From Nocardia exalbida NBRC 100660 (GTDB taxonomy: Bacteria; Actinomycetota; Actinomycetes; Mycobacteriales; Mycobacteriaceae), in contig NZ_BAFZ01000158.1 in NCBI RefSeq assembly GCF_000308575.1, positions 1 through 50,747 on the forward strand: DNA of 50,747 bases, written 5' to 3'. Below, one piece after another: positions 1-7,568 of this stretch (its first letter is position 1; each line of letters opens with the position of its first letter). Below the pieces are notes generated by a model, which saw nothing but the letters and a program-made list of their open reading frames with translations, ran no database searches and was not told the origin of the DNA. The translations under genes and the position numbers were made by a program.

Positions 1-291
1 GCGGAATCTGGGAAGAGCTGTTCAGTGACCACCTCCTGGGTTGCCGGTCGGTCTGCGGAATCTCGTCATCCCCTCCGGCGGTCCGGCCGACTGCACCGGG
101 TTCTCTTCTCCGCCGGAGGGGATGGTCAATCTTGCTTCCGGTGCAGGTCACCTGCCCGGCCAACCAGACTTTCATCTCCAACGACAGCGACTGTATACCA
201 CGCCTCCGAGAATGTCTACATCCGTCGATGCAGATTTCTTCCTGCCCAGACCGGCCTCTTTCTCAGAGTCCGGTCGGCGACTCCCCGCATG
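1..291. other. Non-coding left edge with a long inverted repeat
   Basis: I see no convincing gene here; the open frames have no ribosome binding site and no recognisable product. The first nine codons of one frame end in a stop near base 28 and could be the tail of a gene entering from the left, but too little is present to say. A perfect 13-bp inverted repeat (TCCCCTCCGGCGG at 69-81, its complement at 110-122) with a 28-base loop lies here. It could act as a transcript end for the leftward SDR gene, whose stop is at 292. Confidence 0.4.
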
Positions 292-1020
292 TCACCACGG
301 CACTACTCCTGCGTCATCGAAGAATCCGCCGGTCGGTCCGTCGTCGGGCAGGGTCGCGAGGCGCACCGCGATCGCCGCGCCCTGCGCCGGTGTGCGGACG
401 CCTCGAAATCCGTTGAGGTCGGTTGCCGTGAAGCCGGGGCAGGCTGCGTTGATCAGGATGTTGGTGTCGCGGAGTTCCTTGACGTATTGGACGGTGACGG
501 CGTTGAGGAAGGTCTTCGACGCCGAGTAGGCCGCGGAGATCGGACCGGTATCGGCACCGGGAGTGGTCTGCCGGGTGAGGGAGCCGACCGTGCTGGACAT
601 GTTCACGATTCGCGGGGATGCCGAGCGCCGCAGCAGCGGCAGCACCGCGTTGGTGACGCGGATGACGCCGATCACGTTGGTTTCCACGGCGTCCCGCACC
701 GTCGATGGGGAGACGGCGGAGGGCGTCTGCGGCATGCCCCCGGTTATGGCCGCGTTGTTGACGAGCACATCGAGGCGTCCGATACGGTCCGCGATCAGGT
801 CGGCGGCGGCGGCCACGCTCGCGTCGTCGGTCACGTCGAGCGGTACGCCGAACGCGTCGGCGCCGCCCGCCCGCAGCTTCGCCACGGCGGCTTCGCGGCG
901 CTGTTCATCCCGGGCACCGACGCCGACACTCCAACCGAGGGCGCCCAAGCCGGCCGCGATCTCGTACCCGATGCCCTTGTTCGCGCCGGTCACCAACGCG
1001 ATCGTCTGTTCACTACTCAT
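292..1020 (-). CDS. Short-chain dehydrogenase/reductase (SDR family)
   Basis: A 242-residue classical SDR, NAD(P)H-dependent and cytosolic. The Rossmann glycine motif TGANKGIG is at residues 11-18, NNAA near 88, the catalytic serine in NMSS around 142-143, and the YSASK pair Tyr165/Lys169. The length is normal for the family. The ATG at 1020 was chosen because AGG lies nine bases upstream and the coenzyme fold begins right after it; the open frame continues further upstream without homology. It is divergent from a LysR regulator across 97 bp that contain a LysR-type box, so it is the probable target of that regulator. The substrate cannot be read from the sequence; relatives reduce carbonyls of many kinds. 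Confidence 0.9.
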   Translation of the reverse strand: MSSEQTIALVTGANKGIGYEIAAGLGALGWSVGVGARDEQRREAAVAKLRAGGADAFGVPLDVTDDASVAAAADLIADRIGRLDVLVNNAAITGGMPQTPSAVSPSTVRDAVETNVIGVIRVTNAVLPLLRRSASPRIVNMSSTVGSLTRQTTPGADTGPISAAYSASKTFLNAVTVQYVKELRDTNILINAACPGFTATDLNGFRGVRTPAQGAAIAVRLATLPDDGPTGGFFDDAGVVPW

Positions 1021-1076
1021 ACGGTCGATCCTGTTCCGAGCCTCGACGGAGCGTCCAACACCGAGTGGGTGGCAAG

Positions 1077-1095
1077 CGATACCGCTCGGGTATCG
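1077..1095. promoter_or_regulatory. LysR-type operator between the SDR and LysR genes
   Basis: A perfect 7-bp inverted repeat, CGATACC-N5-GGTATCG, contains T1080 and A1092 separated by exactly 11 bases. This is the T-N11-A geometry of LysR-family boxes. It sits 57 bp from the SDR start and 22 bp from the LysR start, so one dimer site could serve autoregulation and activation of the divergent gene. Confidence 0.75.
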
Positions 1096-1117
1096 ACGCT
1101 GGTGGGCGACGGATACC

Positions 1118-1975
1118 ATGGGCGTCGTGGAGACGCGGGAGCTGCGATACTTTGTCGTCGTCGCTGAGGAGTTGCACTTCGGGCGGGCGGCGCAGCGGCT
1201 CGGGATCGCGCAGCCCCCGCTGTCCCGGGCGATCGGGCAGCTCGAACGACGGCTCGGGGTGGTACTGCTGCGACGAACCAGTCGCGCCGTCACCTTGACC
1301 GAGGCCGGGTCGGTGCTGCTCGGGGAGGCCCGAGCGGCGCTGGACGCGGTCGAGGCCGCCGAGCGACGCACCCGGCGCGCCGCCCTCGCCGCGACCGGCC
1401 GGGCGGGCGTTGTCTTGGCCACGAAGGCAGGAGCTTCCGTCGAACTGCTGGCCAAGCTCCTCGACGCCTACGCCGCCGAGCCCGGCGCGGTCACCATCGA
1501 TGTGCTCCTGTGCGGGATCGGTGAGCAGGAGCGACTGCTCCGGGACGGCCGGGCCGACGTGGCTCTTTTGCACCGGCCGTTCGACGCGACGGCCGGGTTC
1601 GACACCGAGGATCTGTACACCGAGGAGCAGGTCGCGCTCCTGCCGGCCGGGCATCCCCTCGCCGATCGGTCCCACGTGCGGATGGCGGAGGTCGCCGCGC
1701 TGCCGGGCCTGCCGATGCCGCGCTGGCCCCGGCGAGACGGCACCTATCCCGACGGCCCCGGCCCACTGGCTCGCGACCATACCCAGCTGCTCCAGTTGAT
1801 CGCCCTCGGACGGGCTTCGGCGATCCTGCCCGAGTCCGTGCGGGCCCATCTGCGCGGCGACCACGCCGCCGTGCCGGTATTGGACGCCCCGGCCGTCACG
1901 ACAGTGATCGCGTGGCCACCGCACAGCCGATCGAAGGCCGTTGCCGATCTCGTTCGGACTGCTACCCGCCTCTAG
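1118..1975 (+). CDS. LysR-family transcriptional regulator
   Basis: A 285-residue DNA-binding regulator. Residues 3-62 form the LysR winged helix-turn-helix (ETRELRYFVVVAEELHFGRA, then the recognition stretch around QPPLSRAIGQLE). Residues about 90-285 form the periplasmic-binding-protein-like co-inducer domain. The ATG at 1118 places the helix-turn-helix at the very N-terminus, as is usual; a GTG three codons later is an alternative. The open frame reaches far upstream, but that part is antisense to the SDR gene. Divergent orientation and the box at 1077-1095 indicate that it controls the SDR gene and itself. The inducer is unknown. Confidence 0.9.
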   Translation: MGVVETRELRYFVVVAEELHFGRAAQRLGIAQPPLSRAIGQLERRLGVVLLRRTSRAVTLTEAGSVLLGEARAALDAVEAAERRTRRAALAATGRAGVVLATKAGASVELLAKLLDAYAAEPGAVTIDVLLCGIGEQERLLRDGRADVALLHRPFDATAGFDTEDLYTEEQVALLPAGHPLADRSHVRMAEVAALPGLPMPRWPRRDGTYPDGPGPLARDHTQLLQLIALGRASAILPESVRAHLRGDHAAVPVLDAPAVTTVIAWPPHSRSKAVADLVRTATRL

Positions 1976-2018
1976 CCGATTCCGCACGATCTGCGCATGC
2001 GGACCAAGCCGAAACGAA

Positions 2019-2591
2019 TCAGTCGAGCGCGGCCGCCACCACGTTGGCGACTGGGCAGTTGCCCTCGCTACGGCCGCACGCGGCGAAGTCACAGAGGCGA
2101 CACAGCCAAGGTTGCGGACGGTGGTCGGTGCGGGTGGAGCGCTCCTCGGCTCTGGCGAGGGTCACTGTGGTCAACATCGTGTCCAGCGCTGCCGCAAGAT
2201 TGTCGATCTCGTTCGAGGACAACGCGGACAGTGTGCTCGCCAGCGACTGCTCGCGCGTTTGAAGTATCCGTTCGGCCGTGCGCCGGCCATGTTGGGTCAG
2301 GACAACGGAAACGGCCCGTCCGTCCTGTGCGCCGACGCGCTCGATGAGGCCTTCGGTGGCGAGGCGGTCGACGAGGCGGACGGTGCCGGAGTGGGTCAGG
2401 CCGAGTACGGAGCTCAGCTGCGTGACCGATCCGCCGTCGAGGAACTCGTGCATCGCGGCGAGGGCGGCCGGGGCCGACGGGCCGAGCATCGCGATCGCTT
2501 CGACGGCGGTGTTCATCCGGTCGGCGACTACGAGGCTCAAGGCACCCAGGACGTTGGCCGCGTGCTGGCGGCTTGACTTGGTTTGCGGCAT
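2019..2591 (-). CDS. MarR-family regulator with a C-terminal cysteine cluster
   Basis: A 190-residue MarR-type winged-helix repressor. Helices and wing cover about residues 12-145, with the recognition region near SSVLGLTHSGTVRLVDRL at 60-77. It is longer than a minimal MarR protein because of a tail carrying four cysteines, Cys164, Cys167, Cys172 and Cys179 (C-x2-C-x4-C-x6-C). These could bind a metal or sense oxidants or electrophiles; that is inference. The start at 2591 has an AGGG element upstream. It is divergent from an AhpD-like gene, and a 27-bp palindrome overlaps both starts, so it most likely represses itself and that gene. Confidence 0.88.
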   Translation of the reverse strand: MPQTKSSRQHAANVLGALSLVVADRMNTAVEAIAMLGPSAPAALAAMHEFLDGGSVTQLSSVLGLTHSGTVRLVDRLATEGLIERVGAQDGRAVSVVLTQHGRRTAERILQTREQSLASTLSALSSNEIDNLAAALDTMLTTVTLARAEERSTRTDHRPQPWLCRLCDFAACGRSEGNCPVANVVAAALD

Positions 2592-2599
2592 AGCCCTAG

Positions 2600-2626
2600 T
2601 TTATATGTATGAGTCATACATATAAA
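2600..2626. promoter_or_regulatory. 27-bp perfect palindrome, probable MarR operator
   Basis: Two 13-bp arms (TTTATATGTATGA and its exact complement TCATACATATAAA) surround a single central G at 2613. The element starts nine bases from the MarR start codon and covers the ATG at 2609 used for the AhpD-like gene. It is AT-rich in a GC-rich background. A dimer bound here would block both divergent genes. Confidence 0.75.
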
Positions 2627-3103
2627 GCGCGGGAGCGCGCGACGGCGGAACCTGTGAAAGCACGGATGAAGAGCGCGGCGAATCTCGACTTGATCACAGG
2701 GATCCAGCATCTCCAGACGGCGATTCACGCCGGTGGCGTCGACCCGCTCGTACTCGAGCTGGTCCATCTGCGGGCCAGCCAGATCAACGGCTGCAGCCCG
2801 TGTGTGTTCGCCGGCGTCCAGGAGGCGAAGAAGCATGGCGAGACCGAGGAGCGGCTGCACAGCGTGGTCACCTGGCGGGAGACCCCGTTCTTCACCGAGG
2901 AGGAGCGGGCAGCGCTCGCGCTGGCCGAGGCCGCTACCCGGATCCAGGACGGCTCGCCGGGCGTGACCGATGAGATCTGGGACGCTGCTGCCACCCACTT
3001 CGACGAGAAGCAGATCTTCGCGATCATCCTGAATATCGCACTCACCAATTTCTTCAACCGGATCAACCACACGATCCGGGAGCAGGCCGGCAAGACCTGG
3101 TGA
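2609..3103 (+). CDS. Carboxymuconolactone decarboxylase / AhpD-like protein
   Basis: A 164-residue all-helical AhpD-fold protein. The core INGCSPCV carries the CxxC pair Cys62/Cys65, used in this family for thiol peroxidase-reductase chemistry. The His normally found four residues after the second Cys is replaced by Gly69, so a proton relay may be missing. The ATG at 2609 lies inside the palindromic operator and has no Shine-Dalgarno. Either the mRNA is leaderless or translation starts at GTG 2654 or ATG 2666, just before the conserved KARMKSAANLDL stretch. It is divergent from a MarR gene, an arrangement common for oxidative or electrophile stress pairs. Confidence 0.85.
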   Translation: MSHTYKARERATAEPVKARMKSAANLDLITGIQHLQTAIHAGGVDPLVLELVHLRASQINGCSPCVFAGVQEAKKHGETEERLHSVVTWRETPFFTEEERAALALAEAATRIQDGSPGVTDEIWDAAATHFDEKQIFAIILNIALTNFFNRINHTIREQAGKTW

Positions 3104-3159
3104 AAGCGGGCGGGCGTTATCCGTCCCGGAGGCCGCGGTGATCGACGGGGGCGAAGGAT

Positions 3160-3480
3160 GTGATCGGTCAGCTACATCGCCAGCTCGACGTCGCCGTGCT
3201 GCTCACCCTCGGTAGTCCCCTCGGGCTGGACGCGGTCCACGGCAAACTCCTGGTCCGAGGACCGCACCGGCCGGAGCGTGTCGGCGACTGGCTGAGTGCC
3301 TGGTCCGCGGTGGACCCGATCACCATCGGCTGCCCGCTGCGCCATATTTGGAAAGGGCAGTTGCGGGAGATTCCCGTCGACAATCCCAAGGAGCGGGCAC
3401 ACAGCATCGCCGAATACCTCGCCCATCCCGCTGTCGCGCAAGCCATCCACAACGGCGTTGCCCCGACGACGGGACCATGA
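3160..3480 (+). pseudogene. C-terminal remnant of an alpha/beta-fold hydrolase
   Basis: A 106-codon frame whose sequence resembles only the last third of actinobacterial lipase-like hydrolases: LVTLGSPLGLD-like strand (here VLLTLGSPLGLD at 12-23), a conserved central segment, then the VDNPKERAHSIAEYL tail that holds the usual catalytic His region. The nucleophile elbow and the whole N-terminal half are absent and I cannot find them upstream. The GTG at 3160 has a GAAGG only two bases away, too close for normal initiation. I read this as a gene fragment left by deletion; a short functional protein is less likely. Confidence 0.55.
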
Positions 3481-3577
3481 CGGAGAGTCCTGCCGCAGGA
3501 TCACCACGACCAGATGTGCCGGATCGAAATGTGGTCGCCGCCGGACTGTCGGGATAGCCAACCCGCCGCGCGGGCGG

Positions 3578-3922
3578 TCAACGGGCCTGCGGATTCCTGT
3601 TGAGGGCGACCACGCCGAGGGTGGCGGCGACCAGCCCGACCGCCAGGGCCAGGAAGCCACCGACGATCCCGTATCCGGTGCCGGGACCGCCTTTGGCCGC
3701 GGCCACGACCAGCCCGCCGATCACCAGGCCGGTCACTCCCGCGGCCAGCGCGGTCATCGCGGCGCGACGTCCGGTGTGGTGGATGAGGACGCGGACGCCG
3801 GTGACGACCCCGGCAAGTCCCACCGCGACACCCACCAGGGACCAGAAACGCCCGGCGGTCAACCCTGAGGCGCTCGACTGGGCAAGGACTTCCGAGGCTG
3901 CGAGTACATGAGAAACGGACAT
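3578..3922 (-). CDS. DUF6223-like small membrane protein
   Basis: A 114-residue hydrophobic protein with about three membrane segments (roughly residues 22-42, 48-70, 78-105) and the glycine-rich GGPGTGYGIVGGFLALA motif typical of what I recall as DUF6223. The start at 3922 is preceded by AAGGAG at seven bases, a strong ribosome binding site, so the longer open frame is not used. Its biochemical role is unknown. It is divergent from the histidine kinase/response regulator operon across 194 bp, which suggests it is a target or accessory of that two-component system. Confidence 0.75.
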   Translation of the reverse strand: MSVSHVLAASEVLAQSSASGLTAGRFWSLVGVAVGLAGVVTGVRVLIHHTGRRAAMTALAAGVTGLVIGGLVVAAAKGGPGTGYGIVGGFLALAVGLVAATLGVVALNRNPQAR

Positions 3923-4042
3923 GACATGCTCCTTCTCCAACGAATGGGACGAGGCCCATCCTCTCCGCCGCACCCGCTTCCGGTCGTCCCGCGCACGCAG
4001 GCACTTCACGCTGCCGCCGAGGGGGTAGGGAACCAGAGGAAG

Positions 4043-4058
4043 TACTGCCTGCGCAGTA
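4043..4058. promoter_or_regulatory. Palindrome in the DUF6223/histidine kinase promoter region
   Basis: Perfect inverted repeat TACTGC-CTGC-GCAGTA in the 194-bp divergent region, 59 bp before the kinase start. It is a candidate site for the NarL-type response regulator encoded downstream. This rests on symmetry and position only. Confidence 0.4.
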
Positions 4059-4116
4059 GACGGTGATCATTCCCGTGCACGACGTCCCAACGCGGACATG
4101 GGGTTAGGGTGCACCC

Positions 4117-5199
4117 ATGGAACGGCTTCGGGACTGGGCGATCGCCGCGGGCATCGCGGTGTTCCAGCTGTTGTCGGGGTTGTCCGGGCCCGCGGTCGGG
4201 TGGGTACTACTGGTCGCAGGCGGGCTGTCATCGGCCGCGAGCCGCCGAGCACCGGTCGTGGTACTGGCGGTGACGGGGCTGAGCGCGTTGGCGTACCAGG
4301 CGCTCGGGGTGGACGTGCCCGCGGTCGCATTCTTGTTCGCCGTGTACGCGGCGTTTCGTGCGGGGCACCGGGTGGCGGCCGTGGCGGGGTCGGTGATCAT
4401 GGTGCTCGTCATGCCCTTCGCGTTGCTGATCTCGCCGCGCGGACTGCTCATGGGCGAGGCGTTCGCGCAGACCCGGGGCGTGCTGCAACTGGCGTGGCTG
4501 GTCGCCGCGGGCGCGGCGGGTGAAGCGCTGCGGCAGGCCGAGCGGCGGGCAGAGGAGGCCGAGCGCACCCGCGAGGAGACCGCACGGCGGCGGGCCGACG
4601 AGGAACGGCTGCACATCGCTCGCGAGTTGCACGACTCGCTGACCCACCAGATTTCGGTGATCAAGGTGCAGGCCGAGGTGGCCGTGCACCTGGCCCGCAA
4701 GCGCGGCGAGCACGTGCCGGAGGCGCTGCTGGCGATCCTGGCGGCCGGTCGCGAGGCATCCCGGGAACTCAGGGCCACCCTGGAGGCCCTGCGCGACGAC
4801 CGCGCACCGTTGCACGGGCTCGATCATGTGCCGGAGCTGGTGGAAAGGGTCCGCGCGACCGGCTTGGACGCGACGTTGACGGTCGAAGGGCAGCGCGCGG
4901 CCCTGCCTGCGGCCGTGGACCGGACCGCCTACCGGATCGTCCAGGAGTCGCTGACCAACATCACCCGGCACGCCGCCGCCGACACCGCGTCGGTTCATAT
5001 CGAACACCGCCCCGACGCCCTCGTGATTCGGGTGGACGACGACGGCCGGGCCACACCGGACACCATGCCGGTGCCGGGTGTGGGGCTGCTCGGAATGGGA
5101 GAGCGGGTCACCGCCCTGGGCGGCCGGTTACACACGGCGCCCCGCGGCGGGGGCGGTTTCGCCGTCTGTGCCGAGCTGCCCGTGGAGCGGGCGCCTTGA
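4117..5199 (+). CDS. NarL-type sensor histidine kinase
   Basis: A 360-residue membrane histidine kinase. Residues 8-130 contain four to six hydrophobic segments without an extracytoplasmic domain, so it probably senses within or near the membrane. Residues 135-165 are a charged coiled coil. The HisKA_3 box has the phospho-acceptor His172 (ARELHDSLTHQ). The HATPase domain follows with the N-box around VQESLTNITRHA and the G-boxes DDDGR and GLLGMGERV. The gene overlaps its response regulator by four bases (TTGA), so they are translationally coupled. The signal is unknown. Confidence 0.92.
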   Translation: MERLRDWAIAAGIAVFQLLSGLSGPAVGWVLLVAGGLSSAASRRAPVVVLAVTGLSALAYQALGVDVPAVAFLFAVYAAFRAGHRVAAVAGSVIMVLVMPFALLISPRGLLMGEAFAQTRGVLQLAWLVAAGAAGEALRQAERRAEEAERTREETARRRADEERLHIARELHDSLTHQISVIKVQAEVAVHLARKRGEHVPEALLAILAAGREASRELRATLEALRDDRAPLHGLDHVPELVERVRATGLDATLTVEGQRAALPAAVDRTAYRIVQESLTNITRHAAADTASVHIEHRPDALVIRVDDDGRATPDTMPVPGVGLLGMGERVTALGGRLHTAPRGGGGFAVCAELPVERAP

Positions 5200-5858
5200 T
5201 CCGCGTCCTGCTGGTCGACGACCAGCCGCTGATCCGCAGCGGTTTCCGTGCGCTGCTCGACGTGGAGGACGATATCGAAGTGGTGGCCGAGGCCACCGAC
5301 GGCGCGCGGGGCGTCGAGCTGGCCCGCGAACACCTGCCCGACATCGCACTGATGGACATCCAAATGCCTGTCGTGGACGGCATCGAGGCGACCCGGCGCA
5401 TCGCCGCCGACCCGGCCCTGAGCGGGGTGCACGTGGTGATACTGACCAACTACGGCCTGGACGAGCACATCTTCGACGCCCTGCGCGCCGGTGCGGCCGG
5501 GTTCCTGGTCAAGGACATCCATCCGGAGGACTTCCTGCACGCCGTCCGGGTCGCGGCCCGGGGTGACGCACTGCTCGCGCCGTCGATCACGCGCAAACTG
5601 ATCAACCGGTATGTCAGCCGGCCACTGGACTCCGGTGAGGCTCCCGGTCTGGCCGGGCTGACCAACCGCGAGCGGGAGGTCGTCACGCTTGTTGGCCGGG
5701 GCCTGTCGAACGACGAGATCGCCGAGCACTTGGTGATCAGCCCGCTGACCGCCAAGACCCACGTCAACCGGGCCATGACCAAGCTCCACGCCCGCGACCG
5801 CGCTCAACTGGTCGTCCTGGCTTACGAATCCGGCTTGGTGACCCCGCGCCGAGCCTGA
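5196..5858 (+). CDS. LuxR/NarL-family response regulator
   Basis: A 220-residue two-domain regulator. The receiver domain (1-120) has the acidic pair Asp8/Asp9, phospho-acceptor Asp54 (ALMDIQMP) and the conserved lysine in FLVKD. The C-terminal LuxR helix-turn-helix spans about 150-212 (LTNREREVVTLVGRGLSNDE). The start is TTG at 5196, overlapping the kinase stop. It is the cognate partner of the kinase upstream. Candidate targets are its own operon and the divergent DUF6223-like gene. Confidence 0.93.
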   Translation: MIRVLLVDDQPLIRSGFRALLDVEDDIEVVAEATDGARGVELAREHLPDIALMDIQMPVVDGIEATRRIAADPALSGVHVVILTNYGLDEHIFDALRAGAAGFLVKDIHPEDFLHAVRVAARGDALLAPSITRKLINRYVSRPLDSGEAPGLAGLTNREREVVTLVGRGLSNDEIAEHLVISPLTAKTHVNRAMTKLHARDRAQLVVLAYESGLVTPRRA

Positions 5859-5948
5859 CCTCCACCCCGCCTAGCTGGGCCGTCCGCTGAGGACTCGAAG
5901 CCGCTCGGGGCCGCATCCGGCCCGGCGTCGCGACCGCGGGCGTTCGAT

Positions 5949-6839
5949 TCACCCGGCCGTCCATGGCTGCAGTTTCTCCGGATTCCGGATCGCCCAGATG
6001 CGGGTGATCCGGCCGTCGGCGATGTCGAAAGCGTAGACCGTGACAATGGCGTCGTCGAGCCGTGCCACCAGGCCGGGCTGGCCGTTCACCGTGCGCTCCA
6101 GCAGGGTCACCGCAGGGCCGTGGGTGGCGATTTCCATCCAGGCGCGGGCGATCTGCTCGCTGCCGTGGATCGGGTCGAGGAAGGCCAATGCCAGGCCGCC
6201 GCCGTCGGCCGTCGCGGTCGCCTGTGGATCGAGCAGCCCGATCAGGGCCTCGATGTCCCCTGTCTCCCATGCTCGTTTGAAATCCCGGACCACCTCGGCG
6301 CGTTCGGTGCTCGACGGACCCCGCGTGGTGTCGATGCGGCGCCGGGCGCTGGAGGCGAGCTGGCGACAGGCCGCGGGAGTGCGCCCGACGATCTCGGCGA
6401 CCTCGGCGAAGGAGTAGCGGAAGACGTCGTGCAGAACGAACGCCACGCGCTCGGCCGGAGTCATTGAATCCAGCACGACGAGAAAGGCCATGCTGATCGA
6501 CTCGTCGAGGGTGACCCGGTCGGCGGGATCGACCGAGTCGGGACCATCGAGCCATTCGGACCGGCCGGGTACCGGCTCCGGAATCCATTCGCCCACATAG
6601 CGTTCCCGCCTGGCGCGCGCCGAGCCGAGTAGATCGAGGCAGATCCGGCTGGCAACCGTCGTCAACCACGCGCCGGGCGCCTCCACCTTCCCGCGTTGCG
6701 CCTCCGACAGCGCGTACCAGCGCGCGTAGGTCTCCTGCACCACATCCTCGGCCTCGGCCAGGGAGCCGAGCAGACGGTAGGCGAGGTTGATCAGCTGTCG
6801 GCGTTCACTGATCACCGCGCGCAGGTGCGGGTCGGTCAT
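5949..6839 (-). CDS. ECF41-type RNA polymerase sigma factor (SigJ-like)
   Basis: A 296-residue sigma factor. Region 2 covers residues 8-75 (ISERRQLINLAYRLLGSLAE, DVVQETYARWYA). Region 4 lies about 115-165 with YSFAEVAEIVGRTPAACRQL. The linker carries the ECF41 signature YVGEWIPEP. Residues 175-296 form a fused SnoaL/NTF2-like domain, which in this group takes over the control normally done by an anti-sigma factor. The ending IRNPEKLQPW is the typical C-terminal ECF41 motif. The ATG at 6839 has AAGGAG close upstream. It is divergent from an oxidoreductase operon, as is characteristic for ECF41 loci. Confidence 0.92.
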   Translation of the reverse strand: MTDPHLRAVISERRQLINLAYRLLGSLAEAEDVVQETYARWYALSEAQRGKVEAPGAWLTTVASRICLDLLGSARARRERYVGEWIPEPVPGRSEWLDGPDSVDPADRVTLDESISMAFLVVLDSMTPAERVAFVLHDVFRYSFAEVAEIVGRTPAACRQLASSARRRIDTTRGPSSTERAEVVRDFKRAWETGDIEALIGLLDPQATATADGGGLALAFLDPIHGSEQIARAWMEIATHGPAVTLLERTVNGQPGLVARLDDAIVTVYAFDIADGRITRIWAIRNPEKLQPWTAG

Positions 6840-6918
6840 GGTGGTCTCCTTCGGTATGTGCGTCCTCACCGAAACCGACGAATCAGCGAACCGATTTGTG
6901 AGGCGGCCTGACATTCCG

Positions 6919-6947
6919 GACGGCTGCGTCGTCGGAAGGTTGTGACA
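6919..6947 (-). promoter_or_regulatory. Candidate ECF41-type promoter of the sigma factor gene
   Basis: On the minus strand TGTCACA (6947-6941) is followed after 18 bases by CGTC (6922-6919). These match the -35 and -10 words I know for ECF41/SigJ self-promoters, although the spacer is a little longer than the usual value near 16. It lies 80 bases upstream of the sigma factor start. Confidence 0.45.
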
Positions 6948-6973
6948 CCTTCAGCAGAGCAGGAGCTCCGTAA

Positions 6974-7558
6974 ATGACCAGGATCGGCATCATCCTCGGC
7001 AGTACTCGACCCAACCGCAACGGCTCGCAGGTCGCCCGGTGGGTCCTGGAAACGGCATCGCAGCGTGGCGACGCCGAGTTCGAACTGATCGATCTGCGCG
7101 ACCATCCGCTACCGCATCTGGACGAGCCGGTGGCGCCGATGTTCGGCCCGTCGAGCAACGCCCATACCCGCGCCTGGGCCGAGCGGATCGCCCCGTTCGA
7201 CGGCTTCGTGGTGGTGACCCCGGAGTACAACGGCGGGGTCCCCGGAGTGCTGAAGAACGCCTTGGACCACCTGTTCGCGGAGTGGACCGACAAGGCGGTC
7301 GGATTCGTCTCCTACGGCGCGGGCGGCGGCGCCCGCGCGGTGGTGCAGTTGCGGACGGTCTGCGGCACGCTGGGCATGGCCGACGTGGGCTATCAGGTCA
7401 CCATCTCGGTGCTCACCGATTTCGAGAACTACACCACCTTCACACCGCGCGAGCACCATGCCGCCGCCCTCGACAAGACGCTGGATCAGCTCATCGCCTG
7501 GAGCACCGCATTGGCGCCGCTGCGGACCGGCACCGAAACCACTCTCATGAATTCCTGA
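6974..7558 (+). CDS. NADPH-dependent FMN reductase (flavodoxin-fold)
   Basis: A 194-residue FMN reductase of the azoreductase/chromate reductase group. The phosphate-binding loop GSTRPNRNGSQVA is at residues 9-21, and the flavin-ring loop PEYNGGVPGVLKNALDHL is near 82-99. The length is standard. The gene is divergent from the ECF41 sigma factor and is followed after 10 bases by a SnoaL-like gene, so the two form an operon that is probably the sigma factor's target. It transfers electrons from NAD(P)H to flavin or to quinone-like acceptors. The physiological acceptor is not visible. Confidence 0.9.
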   Translation: MTRIGIILGSTRPNRNGSQVARWVLETASQRGDAEFELIDLRDHPLPHLDEPVAPMFGPSSNAHTRAWAERIAPFDGFVVVTPEYNGGVPGVLKNALDHLFAEWTDKAVGFVSYGAGGGARAVVQLRTVCGTLGMADVGYQVTISVLTDFENYTTFTPREHHAAALDKTLDQLIAWSTALAPLRTGTETTLMNS

Positions 7559-7568
7559 GGAGCCGATT

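Noticed and set aside
25..1167. Long plus-strand open frame of 380 codons
   Set aside because: It is antisense to the SDR gene, is rich in Arg and Gly as GC-rich shadow frames are, and has no motif or ribosome binding site.
2600..2626. MarR palindrome as another MocR site
   Set aside because: It shares only ATACATATA with the MocR repeats and lacks the TGG part. It is explained by its own symmetry and position between the MarR and AhpD-like genes.
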